Origin: Gelatoporia subvermispora B
Lineage: Eukaryota > Basidiomycota > Agaricomycetes > Polyporales > Gelatoporiaceae
NCBI GenBank assembly: GCA_000320605.2
Contig: KB445802.1
Coordinates: 434,001 to 498,000 of the forward strand
Direction: 5' to 3'
DNA: 64,000 bases
Numbering within the stretch: the first letter of the stretch is position 1; every line of letters starts with the position of its first letter. The notes under the pieces were generated by a model that saw only the letters and a program-made list of their open reading frames with translations, was not told the DNA's origin and did no database searches. Below, piece after piece: positions 21,954 to 33,929 of this stretch. The position numbers and the translations under genes are program-made.

Positions 21954-24900
21954 CTACGACTTGGTCTCTACAACGCAGCCATTTGTTATTGGTGGCGGCG
22001 CTGCGGACTTCGAAGCATCTGACCAAGGTTCGCTCGTTGCGGGAGTGGCAGGACCCGGGGTTGTTGGGCGTGAGGGTGAAGGGGTGTTGAGCTGCGAGCG
22101 GTTGTGCGCCAAGTGCGCGCGCACAAGGTGACCAGCAGCAAGCGCACTGATGAGGGAAAGCTCGCCCGCCATGACAGCTGCAGCGACGATGCGCGCGAGC
22201 TGCTGCGCGTTTTGGCCAGGATGGGTTGGGTGTGCGCCCCTAACGCCGAGCATGTCCAGTACCGCCTGCTGTGGCGCAAGGACAGTTCCACCGCCCACGG
22301 TTCCAACTTCAATGCAAGGCATAGACACAGTCACGAGTAGGTCTTCGCCGTTGTTCGTTCTGGAACCCACGAAGTTAGGAAGGTAAAGGTAAGTATAGGG
22401 ACGTCCACTTACGGCTCCATGAGAGTCATGCAATTCGAACTCTCAACATTTTGCGCAGGATCCTGGCCAGTCGCAAGGAAGATGGCGGTAAGGATGTTCG
22501 CCGCGTGCGCATTGAAACCACCGATAGAGCCCGCCATCGCGCTGCCAACAAGGTTCTTCTTGGTGTTCAAGTTGCACAATGCCTCGACTGTCGTCTTCAG
22601 GACCGTCTTGACGATCTTGCCGGGGATAACTGCCTCTGCAACGATGCTCTTGCCACGACCCTCGATCCAGTTGATCGCAGCGGGCTTCTTGTCTGTGCAG
22701 TAGTTGCCAGAGAGTGCAAGGACGACCATCTCGGGGAACATCTGGGACAGGGTGTCCAGCGCCTTTTCTGTTGCCTTCGAGATCATGTTCATGCCCATAG
22801 CATCGCCAGTGCGAGTCGCGAAGCGCACGAAAAGCGTGCGGCCTGCCATCGCGCATTTGATGTTTTGCAAACGAGCGAAGCGCGACGTCGACTCGAACGA
22901 CTCCTTGATGACCGGATAGCCGACACCCTCGATCCAAGCCTTTGCCTCCGCTGCGCGCACGATTGACGGGAAGTCAATGGCAGGTCCACGGGTCATACCG
23001 TCGTAGGTCAAAACGGTTGTTACACCGCCACCAGAGTTCAATGCCTTGCAACCACGGGAGGTCGAGGCGACAAGAGTACCCTCGGCGGTAGCCATCGGGA
23101 TCGGGTACAACTGGCCGTCGACCTTGAGGGGTCCAGCGATGCCGAGGGGCAGCGGCATGTAACCAATGACGTTCTCGCAACATGCGCCCATAACACGCGA
23201 ATAGTCGTAATTCGTCATCGGGACGTCCGAGTATTCGAGAGTTTTGGTCCTCGAAGCACGCGCTAAGAGGGAGGGAAGTCAAAGGATGTTCAACCTAACG
23301 ACTTAGTAAAAAGACTCACAGATCAAGGCCCGGCGGATGGATACAGCACGTTCAAAGTCGCCTAGCACCTTCTCCAAAGCATACGCCGCAATCTTGCCGT
23401 TCTGCGCGAGCAGGATAACTTCCTCGTCGTTCAGCGTTGCAAGCGAGGCGGACACAGGTCTAGGACCGTTCTCGAAGATCTCGATGCATTCTTCAAGCGA
23501 ACGAGTTGGGCCAGTGTAGAGCTCACGCGATACGACAGTAGTCGAGGTGATCTCCTGCTGCAGCTTCTGGTCAACCTTGTCCAAGTTGACGGGTGCGCTG
23601 TACGGCGGAGGCGCGCGTGTAGGGAGAGGATCCGGGACGGGGATGACAGACATCGGGGGAACGACCGAGGGCATGACTGAGACAGGGGGCATCGCAATGT
23701 GCATCTCCCTCTTGCTCTCCTTCTCCTCTTGAACAGATGGCTCCTCCGGCTCTGCGCGTGCACGCGAGCGGAAGCGGACACCCTGTCCACGCACAGCTCT
23801 GACTGCGGTAAGACCTGACCCAGCCGCAATGCCTTTCAGGAGATACCCGTTGAGAGCGACGCTGACCGCGAGAAGGAGGACGATCCACTTGGACACGACC
23901 GGATCGCCAACGAGACGCGACCAGCTAGACATGAACTCATCGAGCGCTTCGCCGTTTGACGCAGGAGCGGGGTCGTTCAGCTCGGGAACGGGCACGACAC
24001 GGAGGTACATGGGCGGGGCGACCTTGACAAACAGCTCCGGGTCGAGGGCGGACATGGAGGACTCCTTCTCGGAAGCAGCGAGAGTAGCGAGGACACTGGA
24101 GATAGCAGGGCTAGTGAGGTCGACGCGAGGAGCGGTGACCTCGCTGACAGGGCGCAGGGAGTGCTTCGCATGCCTGCTGTGCGTGGAGGAAGTGAGCGGG
24201 GTGACAAAGTTAAGGATGTGCAATGTCAGGAAGGACGCGATCTGGTACAAATGCAAGGTCAGAGTCCTCTCTGGCTTTCGACCATTTGGCGCCACTCACC
24301 AAGAGTAGCTTGAGCCTCGCCATAGGGTTCTCCTCGGCCATTTGTGTCTTGCTGTGCGCGTCGCGGATGAACGAGCCCTTGACGCCAAGAATAGCAGTTG
24401 AGATGCGCTTGCTCAGGCTCTTCTCCTCGACTGGCTCCTCTGCCTTCTTCGCTGCCGGACGCGCAAGTGCAGATCGGACAGCGGTACCATTCGCAGTAAT
24501 AGCCGTCGTGATGGAGGTCGCGCGCGAGCGGGACATCGAACGGACCAATTTAATCCGACGGACCTAGATGCAAGTACAGTGTCAAAAACGAACTGCTCAG
24601 GATCGTCGACGCCAGAAACGTGGGGAATAGGAGGCCCGCACCAAGCACGTGAGCTGACGTCTGCAACGTCAGGTGACAGAGCACTGTCACGTGCGCGCAA
24701 GAACGGAAGGACCGCAAAAAAAGACGGAGACGCACCTCAACCATAACCGTGAGCACTGCGGAGTAGAACGTGCCGAGCATGATGCAATCGACAGTAAGCA
24801 GGACAGCCGCGACGGCGCAGAAGTCCTTAAGGCCGCCGACTCGGCTATTAACGCCGACGAGCAGCACCGCAATCTCAAGTGCGTAGTCGCGCAGGATAAC

Positions 24901-26048
24901 ATTGCCTACGCGGTCCAGCGCATCCAGCACGACCACACCGGCGGGGCGCATGCGTCCGTCATCTTGGGGCTTGAGCGTCTGCGGATGTGCCATGACTGCG
25001 CGCGCGAGCCGGAGCGGCTTGTCAAACCCGACAGTACATACGAGGAAGGGCAGCGCCTCAGTGAGTGCGATTGGGTCGAGAGGGATGTTCAGATAGCGAC
25101 AAAGAGGGAGGGAGATGATGAACGCAATGGTCGACGACAGGAAAATACCAGCAGAGAGCCAGAAGTTTGAACCGAGCGCACGCGACGAGTAGACCAGGCG
25201 CAGGAAAGTGACATGCATGAGAATGTAGCCCGCAAGAACGGCGAGGATGTCGAGCGAGTCCGCCTTCTGTAGGGAAATCAGTGTGATTCAATGAGTGAGA
25301 GTCATATAACGCACCTTGGTGAGCTCCCAGAAGCGGACGACGAGCGCACGGAGCGCGTATGCAACCCATTTGCCACTCTTCATTTCTCCGATAGTCTCCT
25401 GCTGCTTTGCGCCTACCACCTCATACAGGACACCGTCTACAGAGATCGCACGCTCCTCCTTCAATGCGGTAGCCCACTCCTCCCGCGTGCCTGGGGCGAA
25501 CGAGAGTGTGAGGACTGACGTTGAGGTGCCGGGCGAGAGCGTCGTGAAGCATGATACCGAGATGTTGCTGGAAGCGGAATGACACACGGACTCGTATGTC
25601 TTGCCAGGGGTAACTGGGATGCGCGTCGTGAGGTGTTCGGTAACCTTTGCGAGTGCGGATGCTCCGAGCGTCGCCTCGGGTGCTACCTGGAAATTAGCGG
25701 TCAGAAATTGCTGCAGACGGACGACCGACATGGTGTGGCTACACACACCTTGCGCACACTGTCGTCGAGCTGAAAGACGATTTGTTGAAGCTCCAATGCG
25801 GTCGCGCCCTCAGGGTGCTTCCAGGCATCGAGCCAGTCGCGCTGGCTCACTCCGACCCATTCGTCATTGCTGAGGCGGGCGTGCGCGGGGCGGAGCGTGG
25901 TCGGGTGTGAGGGCTCGAAGAACGAGGAGTGCTTGATACCGGCGAGGATGTGCAAGTAGGCGAGCGTAGAAAGTACGAAGACCGACACAATCGTCTCGAT
26001 CGGTGAGAAGACCGTGTGTGTCGCGAGGGGTCTCAATAAGGCTCGCAT
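21954..26048 (-). CDS. HMG1: 3-hydroxy-3-methylglutaryl-CoA reductase
   Basis: ER-membrane enzyme that makes mevalonate from HMG-CoA, the rate-limiting step of sterol and isoprenoid synthesis. Exons downward: 25749-26048, 25315-25686, 24736-25266, 24300-24563, 23320-24241, 22413-23262 and 21954-22359, giving 1214 residues. The N-terminal half holds several membrane segments including a sterol-sensing-domain-like region ([20 protein letters not shown] onward). The catalytic domain has [65 protein letters not shown] and [10 protein letters not shown], so all hallmark motifs are intact. The intron at 24564-24735 (172 nt) is three times the usual size. A sterol regulatory element-like site and a TATA-like element lie upstream. 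I use HMG1 as a family symbol only. Confidence 0.95.
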
Positions 26049-26152
26049 GTTGATCGTGTTAGGCGGATATACGACTGAGGGGAATCAAAAGTCTATAGGG
26101 TATGAGTACCAAGTTGAGTTGGCACCAAGGGGCGATTAACTGGGCGCGTGGG

Positions 26153-26161
26153 TTTATATAA
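26153..26161 (-). promoter_or_regulatory. TATA-like element of HMG-CoA reductase
   Basis: On the minus strand this reads ttatataaa, about 105 bp upstream of the reductase ATG at 26048. Position and sequence fit a core promoter element. Confidence 0.45.
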
Positions 26162-26484
26162 CACCATAGTGGGTCCGGGCGGGGAAAGCGAACAAGAATG
26201 TTTGCGTCAGCACAGTGGTACGACAGCGATAAAAGAGCGTCTATAACATACCTGGTTAGCCCAGCTTTTGGCTGGGACCGACCTTACACTGGTCTATACA
26301 ATAGATAGTGGGCACGCGCAAGACGCGACTGTCAACGCCGAGCAGACGTGAACAAAGCAGCCAACGACGACGATATGGTCGACCTGCCCTGATGCGGGGA
26401 AATGTTTGGCCCCGGCCAAGTGTGGGGAATACAGAAAGAGTCGGTGGGACGATAGCAAGATTTTTATTGCCGAGGTGCGAGAGC

Positions 26485-26494
26485 ATCACACCAC
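26485..26494 (+). promoter_or_regulatory. Sterol regulatory element-like site upstream of HMG-CoA reductase
   Basis: The decamer atcacaccac matches nine of ten bases of the classical SRE-1 (atcaccccac) bound by SREBP proteins. It sits about 440 bp upstream of the reductase start. The window also encodes an SREBP at 47834-51182. One match to a ten-base motif could be chance, so the call rests on context. Confidence 0.45.
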
Positions 26495-29241
26495 AGCCAT
26501 TTATGGCTCAACACAGACCGCCCAAATTAGGAAGCTACCTCGTCTCCTCCCCTAGGGTCAGGAAGACTTTAGCTATAACTCGCCGGGGTCCCAGTCGCCT
26601 GTATAATTGCGCACGTGGTCATCTGAGTTTCATTCGTGATGTATTTGTCGATTATGAGCAAATTTGCAATATTCACGTAAGGCGGAGCCACACACGAAGA
26701 CCCAACACTGTGTGGCGTATTCAACTCCGACCCAAAACAATTGACCGTTGCCTGGTGAAGAAAAGAGGCGCCCGATGATTTTCAAGAAATTCATGAATTA
26801 TCGGGATTCAAAGCCTCGGCAACGATTGACAATTGCTCACGTGCGACTGCCTTCTTGATTGCTCGAACTTGTCCTCCGTGCGAGACTCATCTTGCGCTCC
26901 GACGACTAGCGGCAGCATAGACATGCTTGACGACGAAGGAACCTCTCAGACGCAGACGTTTGTGTTCCAGTCTCACGCTGGCGTTCAAGACCCCGGAACG
27001 ATGCCCAAATCTTTCCCGACCCCGATGGAACAGGATTCCGGTCTTCGCGTATTGTTTCTCACCTTGTGAGCCATCTGAGACATGCCTTCACTAGTGTTCA
27101 AAGCCCTTCCGGCGAGATCGCGAGATCTGCCATGCGACCCATTCTGTCCGTCTCGGGACGTCATTAATTGTCTAGCAGCATTCAGCATTCTCCGGCCGGA
27201 CCTGCCTGGCGTGCACAGCAACGCAGTGTTTGTCTCCGTGTATTAAGGGCCTATTGGGAATGGCCCCGGCGTTTCCCTACTGCGCTAAGAAGCCGGCCAT
27301 TGCATTATAGCATGCACCCGCCGATTGGCCCGCGACGTATCCCTGTGCGCTTCTCCACGCACGTTACCGCCACTCCGTCACGGCAAGCAGGTCATCCTTC
27401 GACCATTTCGTCTCTCTTCGTGTATTCCTCCGACGCCTCGAGGACAACGGTCTATGCATGGTCGGGACGCCGCCTCGACGCCAACTCTATGTCCGACATA
27501 CCGGGTCGGACTATCGGCCACGAACACAGCGCGTGGATTTCAAACCCACCGGCGCCCTCTAGTTGGCGCGGGGATTCGCAGGCCTCCAATCCAGAACCCG
27601 CCTTCTCAGGATATGCCACTGCTCGTATGATCTCCCATTCGTACATATAGCAACAAATATACTTCGCGGTCCGCAAGCGAACAGTACCTCATCGGGACGA
27701 GCGACTCGTTGACCGACGTTGCCCGCTCGTTCGTGCCGTAGATCCCCGCGGAGTATGACGCAGCCCTGCGTTATGGCTATGTGCGCTCATGCATTGCTTG
27801 GAAAACTTACCCTGAACCACGTTAGGGCGGCCGTCCGATACCCTAATATGGCGGCATGCAGTCTTGCAGCACACGGCGAAGGCGCTGCGCCCTCGGAGCC
27901 GTGGCGGCTCCCGTCATCAACCCGTCATGGACTTACTGTTCACTTCCAGCTTTGCCGTCGATATTCCAACAGATTCTCCATGGCGAAATGATTGTGTCCA
28001 ATGTGGGTACTCCGATTAGGAGGCGCCGGGGTCTGGACGATGTGAGCTGTACCTCAAAGATCTGGTGCCTTGGAGCGATAGGGAATAAACAGATATCTGT
28101 CGATGGTGGATCAAATTGCATCGCTCGCGGGTGTTTTGCTAAGCCGTGTTAACACACAGGTGCGCACTTCCTCCACGCATGATAAGGCCCCTTTTCGATG
28201 TGCACAAGCTCACCACGCTTCATTCAATTGGTGCTGCATTGACTTTTCTTAACGTCATCGGGTCATTGCAGACCCATTCAGATTCACAGCGATATCTACC
28301 CTTGCAGCGCACGCAGATCCGACTCGTGACTAGCGCCCTTTCATGTCCATGTATGTAGGCCTTTCGCAGAGCCTTCGGAGTGTGTTGTGCCCATCCGGTG
28401 ACTTCCCTGCATCCTTTCATGGTCGGAACAATGCCGCTGAAGATTGTATACGACCTTCTATATGCCCCCCCCGCTTAACCTTTGTCATCCTTGGTACATG
28501 CCTCGATGTATTGCTCATGGCCCCCTGGTTGAGGTCCGCACTGTGCAGACAGCGTCTCGCCTGCAGTATATCTTTCCGCGATATCACCTACTGCACTATT
28601 TACGACGTTTGCGCCATCTCTGTCCTTGAAACTGCAAATCAGTATTTTCGATGTTGCAATGTTGCTTTGGTCAGTGTGTATCATGTCCTGTTTCGAGTCG
28701 CAAACTGCTCGGTAAATACGAGCTTGGTACCCATCGACTCGTGGGCAAATGCGGGGACGATGTGAGATTCGACAGACACAAAATGCGCTTCTCGCGACTG
28801 GCTCAGATCATAACGTATACCGTCCAGCCATCCGTCGATCCCGCGGCCTACCTTTCGTCAGGAGTCGTGCTACCATCACCCCCGCATCTTGACGCCGCAA
28901 CTTGACGGATTGTCTCAGCCCGCTGCACGTCCGCGCATCAGCATGCTGTGCCACGGGTCGCGACGCATCTTTGCCAACTCCAACTCGTTGCTGCCAGGCG
29001 GACTGATGGGGGCGGCGCGCTGTGCGCGGGCGCCAGGGAACAGCAATGTGCGCAGGAATAAAGCCCGCAAGGGGCTCCGTGCAGGGGCTCATCTCCGCTG
29101 CAGCGCTGCACGACGTCCGCAGGTCCTCCGCATTATCAAAATCGTGACCTGCTTCGTATCTCCCGGCTGAGACTCCCGAAGCGCGTCTGTGATCCCTGCC
29201 AGGCTTCTTTGACTCCAACTCTCAACTACATTCACCGCACG

Positions 29242-30687
29242 ATGAGCTCTACAAGGTACTGAGCTAGATCTGACCTCGACTGGTGGTGGATGATTGACAG
29301 ATTGTGCAGCACAAGCACCCGCCCTAAGGTGGTGATCACCCGCAACCTCGGGCCGGAGACGATGCCTCTCCTGTTGAACCGCGATGACATCGATGTGAGT
29401 AGCGCGGCTCGGCCTGCGCTGTACAGCTCATGAATCTGCGTATAGGTAGTCCTCTGGCCCGAGGATTCATACTGTGATAGGAAGTGGCTGCTGGAGAACA
29501 TTCGGGGCGCGGCGGGTCTGCTGGTGATGCTTTCTGACAGGGTACGTCCACCCGATATCGAATCTGAAACATTTCCCATCCACATACACCGCACTGCAGG
29601 TGGACACGGAACTCCTTGACGCGGCAGGGCCGAGTCTCAAGGTGCTTTCGACGATGTCCGTGGGCTACGGTGAGTGTTCTTCCATGTACTCCATTCATGG
29701 AACTGCACCGCTGAGCGCGGATCCGATCGCAGAACATGTCCCCTTGCCAGAGCTAGTGAAGCGCAACGTCAGGCTGGGATACACGCCCGATGTCCTGACC
29801 GATGCAGGTCCGCAGTTCATACGCACGTACCTCACCTGTTGATTGATCCGCTACACATGCAGTCGCCGACATCGCGATTATGCTCGCGCTCATGGCGAGC
29901 CGCAACGCTGAGGAGGTCACCCAACTCGTCCGGAAAGGCGAGGTACGCTCCCATCCCTTCCCATATTTCCCATTCGCTCACCCAGTGCCGCAGTGGTACA
30001 AGCAGCCCTGGTCGCCGTTCTTGTTCTGCGGGCCTCAACTCAGCGCAAGCACGATCCACCCCGAGCGCACCGCAGGCTTCATCGGCTTCGGGCGCATCGC
30101 GCAGGCGACACTGCGGCGGCTCGTCCCCTTCGGCATCAACACCTGCCTGTACTCGGGCAACCCGTCGACGCCTGCGGACCCCGCCGCAGACGCTGCACTC
30201 GCGGCGCAGCTCGGCGTGCGCACGCTGCGGCGCGTCCCCCTCGCGGAGCTCGCCGCGCAGAGCGACGTCGTGTTCGTGCTTGCACCGGGTGGGCCCGCGA
30301 CGCAGCATATCGTCGACGCGCCGTTCCTCCGCGCGATGAAGCCGACCGCTGTGCTCGTCAACGCCGCGCGGGGGACGCTCGTCGACACGGACGCGCTCGT
30401 CACCGCGCTTCGGGAGAACTGGATCTGGGGCGCGGGCCTCGACGTGCTCGAGGGCGAGCCGGTCATCCATGCGGACCACCCGCTGGTCAAGGAGCCCAGG
30501 TACGTTGACATCAGTCGCCGCTTGGACGAGAACGTTGAACGCTTTGTTTCGTAGGTGCACTGTGCTTCCGCACATCGGGAGTGCGTCGATAGAGACGCGC
30601 CAGGCCATGGCGAAGATGGCTGCTGAGAATCTGTTGGGTGGCGTCCTAGATCAGGCGATGTCTGCGGAAGTTGTTGGTACGAAGTAA
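29242..30687 (+). CDS. D-isomer 2-hydroxyacid dehydrogenase (glyoxylate/hydroxypyruvate reductase type)
   Basis: NAD(P)H-dependent reduction of a 2-keto acid, probably glyoxylate or hydroxypyruvate. Eight exons: 29242-29255, 29310-29394, 29446-29541, 29600-29669, 29733-29807, 29863-29942, 29994-30499 and 30555-30687, giving 352 residues. The N-terminal part reads RPKVVITRNLGPETMPLLL. The nucleotide-binding motif is GFIGFGRIAQATLRRL, followed by VNAARGTLVDTDAL (catalytic Arg region), WGAGLDVLEGEPV (Glu) and VLPHIGSASIETR with the catalytic His. The first intron has two acceptors nine bases apart (29300 or 29309), both in frame. The donor at 29808 (gtccgc) is weak, but frame and the family sequence LTDAVADIAI require it. 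Confidence 0.9.
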
Positions 30688-31466
30688 CGTCGAAGTCCTT
30701 GTATTCCTGTATTCATGTAGAGGTCTCAATGTGGAAAATCTGTTGTTTGCCTTTCAGCGCTGCCTTCGGTCCCGTCATCTGCTGGCTCTTGTCGATTGTA
30801 GAGCAATCGTTACAGTCTGCGACGCGGCATGTCCGGGCAATCTTCACATCACAGCAGAGCATCCGAAAGCAAGAGTTTCAAGATGAAGCTCAACCCGCAC
30901 CTATGGGCAGGGTAAGCTATGTACAACTACCTATACAACATAACGCACATCCTCCGCAAACCTACACCGGACACCGTAAGTAAATAGACGTGGAGCAATA
31001 GGGAGGAAGGAATAAATGGACTCGTAAGGAGTGCACAGCAAGCAGTGAATGGTATGAGAGATGGGGCTGATGTGAGGTATACATCAAGTGCGGACTCTAG
31101 ATGTTATGGTATGAATCAGAGTCTGGGGAATCACAGAAGGGCGGGAATAGGGGGCGGGAACCGCGCGTTAAGCGGGTGGAAGGAAGGAGGCGCGGCCCCG
31201 GATTAAACCAAGGATAAACCAGCAGTGCTTATCGACCTAAAAGGACGAGTACGCCCGGCCATATCCAGAGAGCGAGCGGACGGGTTGCATACGGTAGGAG
31301 AGGAGGATCCGAGGGGGAGGGGAGAACATATTGTTCCGGATTTTCGGCAACGCAACACCTCTCAGTCTCTGCATGGTGCGCACGCGACCAGGATCCGAGC
31401 ACGGGGAACACGGACAGCGCATGCTGCTGGTTGGTGTCAAATACCCGCGTGCAATGCGGAGGGCGC
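30688..31466. other. Intergenic region between convergent genes
   Basis: Separates the 3' ends of the dehydrogenase and the G-alpha gene. No supported coding sequence. Confidence 0.45.
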
Positions 31467-33929
31467 TCACAAGAGCCGGGCCCCACGAAGGTGCTCGCGG
31501 ACTACCATATCGCGCACTACACCACCGGTACAAAATCAGCTTCAAGTCCAGATCATTGATCACTCCGGGAGACGACGCACCACTAGCCAATATACCACCC
31601 GTTGTTGTCGAGTCCTAGTGACACGTTCTGCATTGAGTGACCACACAATGAATCACCCTCGTAGACTTACCGTCACTGATGTGCAGAAACCGTAGAACTT
31701 GCGTGGGATGGGCGAGTACTCCCTGTGAATCGCGCTGAACTTACTGCGAAAGTCTGCAATGTAGAATGTCAGGCCGAGCCAATATATCACCGATGCACCA
31801 GGTCCCCCCATTTACCCTGGGACTGGCGCTTGGCCTTGAAGGTACGCACATTTTTCAGCAGTCTCCGCATCATTCGCCCGATTGCCGAAGCTGCGGACAT
31901 ACTTCGCCAGCCGCACGCCAGACGCGAGCTTTGCGGCGAGGATGTCGCACTTGTTAAGGAACAGCACCAGGTCAACCTTTGCGAGCAATTTGTTCGAGCA
32001 GACCGCTTTCCAGAGAAGGACACTGTCTTCCTGTGATAGATTGCCAGAAGGCGCGAATTAGGGAATTCTGGGCACCATGCCAACGAGAATGTGCGCACCA
32101 AGCGGTTCACACTCTTGTCTTCCGCCAGTGTTTGATCGAAGGCGGATATAGGCGCAAGGAAGATGATCGCTGAGAAGATTTTCTTCATGAGCTCTGTCAG
32201 TCCGGGTCCGCAACAAACGCACATACCGTCCACTGTCAAGAAGTCGCGTTAGCAATCTATCTTTCGCAAATTGTCTGCACGAGTCTCCACGCACCGTCAT
32301 CAAAGAAGGGCATCCATGTCGCTACGCGCGCAATATATCAGTCCTGCACCTGCATCACCAGAGGAATATAGAACAAGGACACTCACGTCGCTATTCGAAG
32401 AACATGCGATTAGCGCCAGCGTGCAGGGAACGCGGAGGACGTGAAACGCACCTGCGATCGGGATCCGCCCACGTCGATGATGCGCCACTCGGTGCCGGAC
32501 TCGGTGCCGGCTTCCATCTCGAATCGATGCTCGCTCACGCCGACGGTTTTCAGACGCGCCTTCAGCACATCGTCTAGGGAGGATTGTGAGTGCGTTAGGG
32601 AGCTGTAGACGTTGGGGGGACGCACCATCTGAAGGCATGTACTTCGGCGAAGTAATGCGATCAAGGTCATTGAGATAGCTGTACGGTCATGTCAGGGTAA
32701 TCCAGGATATGAGAGGATTTGAAACTCACAATCCAGGCCATTCTTCCAGCCGAATCTTCCTCCGTCTCAGCACCCTCCTCACTGTCTCATCTGCCCAGAT
32801 GGCGCGAAGAGCTCCCCCACACGCGTGAATAGTCTGTTGCGCGATGGCAGAAGGGTCCGTGTCCGAGTCTCCATCCTGCGCCTCGTCTTCTCCGTCAGAA
32901 TTTGGAGAGAGCGTCGCTGCACGCAGCCGCTGTATCCGGCCCTTCCACGCTGTCCCCGCGCGCACGAATATCTCCGAGCGACGCTGCGGAGCATCGGCGC
33001 CGTTCCCGTTCACGTATCCCAAGCCGTTCGCGTACGCACCGGCGTATTCGGCGACATGCGGGTGAGGGCCGAGCTCGATGGCCTCGCCCTCGCTCGGGGG
33101 GACGAGCCGTGCGATCAGAAGCGCCTCGACCTTACGGAGGGAGTCCAGACGCGCGCGCAGCGCAGACAGATGCGGCGGGAGCGCTGTCTGTGCGTCTGGG
33201 TCATCGTCCTCGCCCTCGGGCTCGGACATGTACGTCGGTTGGATCTCGTCGGAGGACGGAGGATCCGAGGTACGCTTCGGGCGCACGGGTGCAAATGCGG
33301 TACGGTCGCGCGGCGAGTTCGGCTCAGAGTCGGTCGAGTTCGCAGGCACGGGAATGCGAGGAAGCGGGCGCGGCGAGCCGAAGGGCGGCGTGCCGTAGGG
33401 CGAAGATGTGGACGTGTGGTGAATTGTATCTGCGTAGGAGAGCCCTGGCGCGAGGTCATCCCGCCGGATGTCGGACAGAGCGTCGAGGATGGTGTGTACG
33501 GATCGGACGAGGTTGAGCTGGATGACCGCACGCCAGAGGTGTCGCTCTGCGCGAAAAGCCGATGGGGTATATAACCGCTGGAACTCTGTGAGTGATGCTG
33601 TGAATCTCGGGCGCGAATGGGATGCGTTCTGGGAACTTACGGCGCAGGGTGGTGGATTTGCCTTTGCGATGTGTGATCAGAACAGACAGAAGTCAGGGCA
33701 GGAACTGAAACTCACCGCTCTCGCTCTGACCGAGCAGCAGAAGACGTACGATCTTGGTCTTTTTGCGCCGGACCTTCTCCTGATGAATCGACTCGTCTAT
33801 CGCTGCACTGATGAGTCGTGCCTCTTCCTCCTGCGCAAGACGGTACGCCTTCTCTTCTGGAGTCTCATCGAATGGCGGGCGGAGGACAGCGTCGAGCGGG
33901 TCCCGATCTGGGGGAGCGCGGGCGGGCAT
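31467..33929 (-). CDS. Atypical G-protein alpha subunit with microexons and large insertion
   Basis: GTP-binding signalling protein at the membrane. Exons downward: 33716-33929, 33641-33661, 32730-33585, 32626-32678, 32452-32573, 32387-32390, 32295-32321, 32227-32232, 32099-32169, 31850-32030, 31671-31753, 31581-31614 and 31467-31516, giving 573 residues. The P-loop is LLLLGQSESGKSTTLRQF, recreated across two introns. Switch I is KARLKTVG, switch II starts DVGGSRSQRPTW (canonical DVGGQRSE), then FFDDVDAIIFLAPISAFDQ, the FLNKCDIL base-recognition motif, SKFSAIHREYSP, FCTSVT and VRDMVVREHLRGARLL at the C-terminus. An acidic, disordered insertion of roughly 210 residues follows the P-loop region (typical length is about 350 in total). 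The N-terminus is MPAR, without the myristoylation glycine. The catalytic switch II Gln is replaced by Ser. Confidence 0.9.
32227..32232 (-). other. 6-nt microexon of the G-alpha gene
   Basis: The minus-strand bases tggacg lie between acceptor ttgacag and donor gtatgt. They supply the Val-Asp of DDVDAIIFLAP, a near-invariant G-alpha block. Without them there would be one 125-nt intron and a two-residue gap. With them the introns are 62 and 57 nt. Confidence 0.75.
32387..32390 (-). other. 4-nt microexon of the G-alpha gene
   Basis: The minus-strand bases cgac lie between an acceptor (gaatag) and a donor (gtgagt). Including them joins DVGGSRSQ to RPTWMPFFDD in frame. Skipping them forces either a frameshift or a non-family sequence. 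Flanking introns are 61 and 65 nt, normal for this genome. Confidence 0.75.

Larger units (their letters stand above)
26049..29241. other. Gene-poor region upstream of HMG-CoA reductase
   Basis: About 3.2 kb. The right part holds several open frames of 60-160 codons on both strands (for example 27168-27650 and 28808-29218), but none shows a domain, consistent splice sites or conserved-looking composition. It may contain decayed sequence. The left end is the reductase promoter. Confidence 0.45.

Noticed and set aside
25711..25748. A 38-nt version of the first HMG-CoA reductase intron, ending at an earlier acceptor.
   Set aside because: Too short compared with all other introns here. The 62-nt version ending at 25687 is in frame and typical.
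26308..27650. Several frames of 80-160 codons upstream of HMG-CoA reductase.
   Set aside because: No conserved motifs, no consistent splice sites and no codon bias. One overlaps the SRE-like site.
32825..33574. Plus-strand frame of 249 codons opposite the G-alpha insertion.
   Set aside because: Arg-rich shadow of the coding exon on the other strand.
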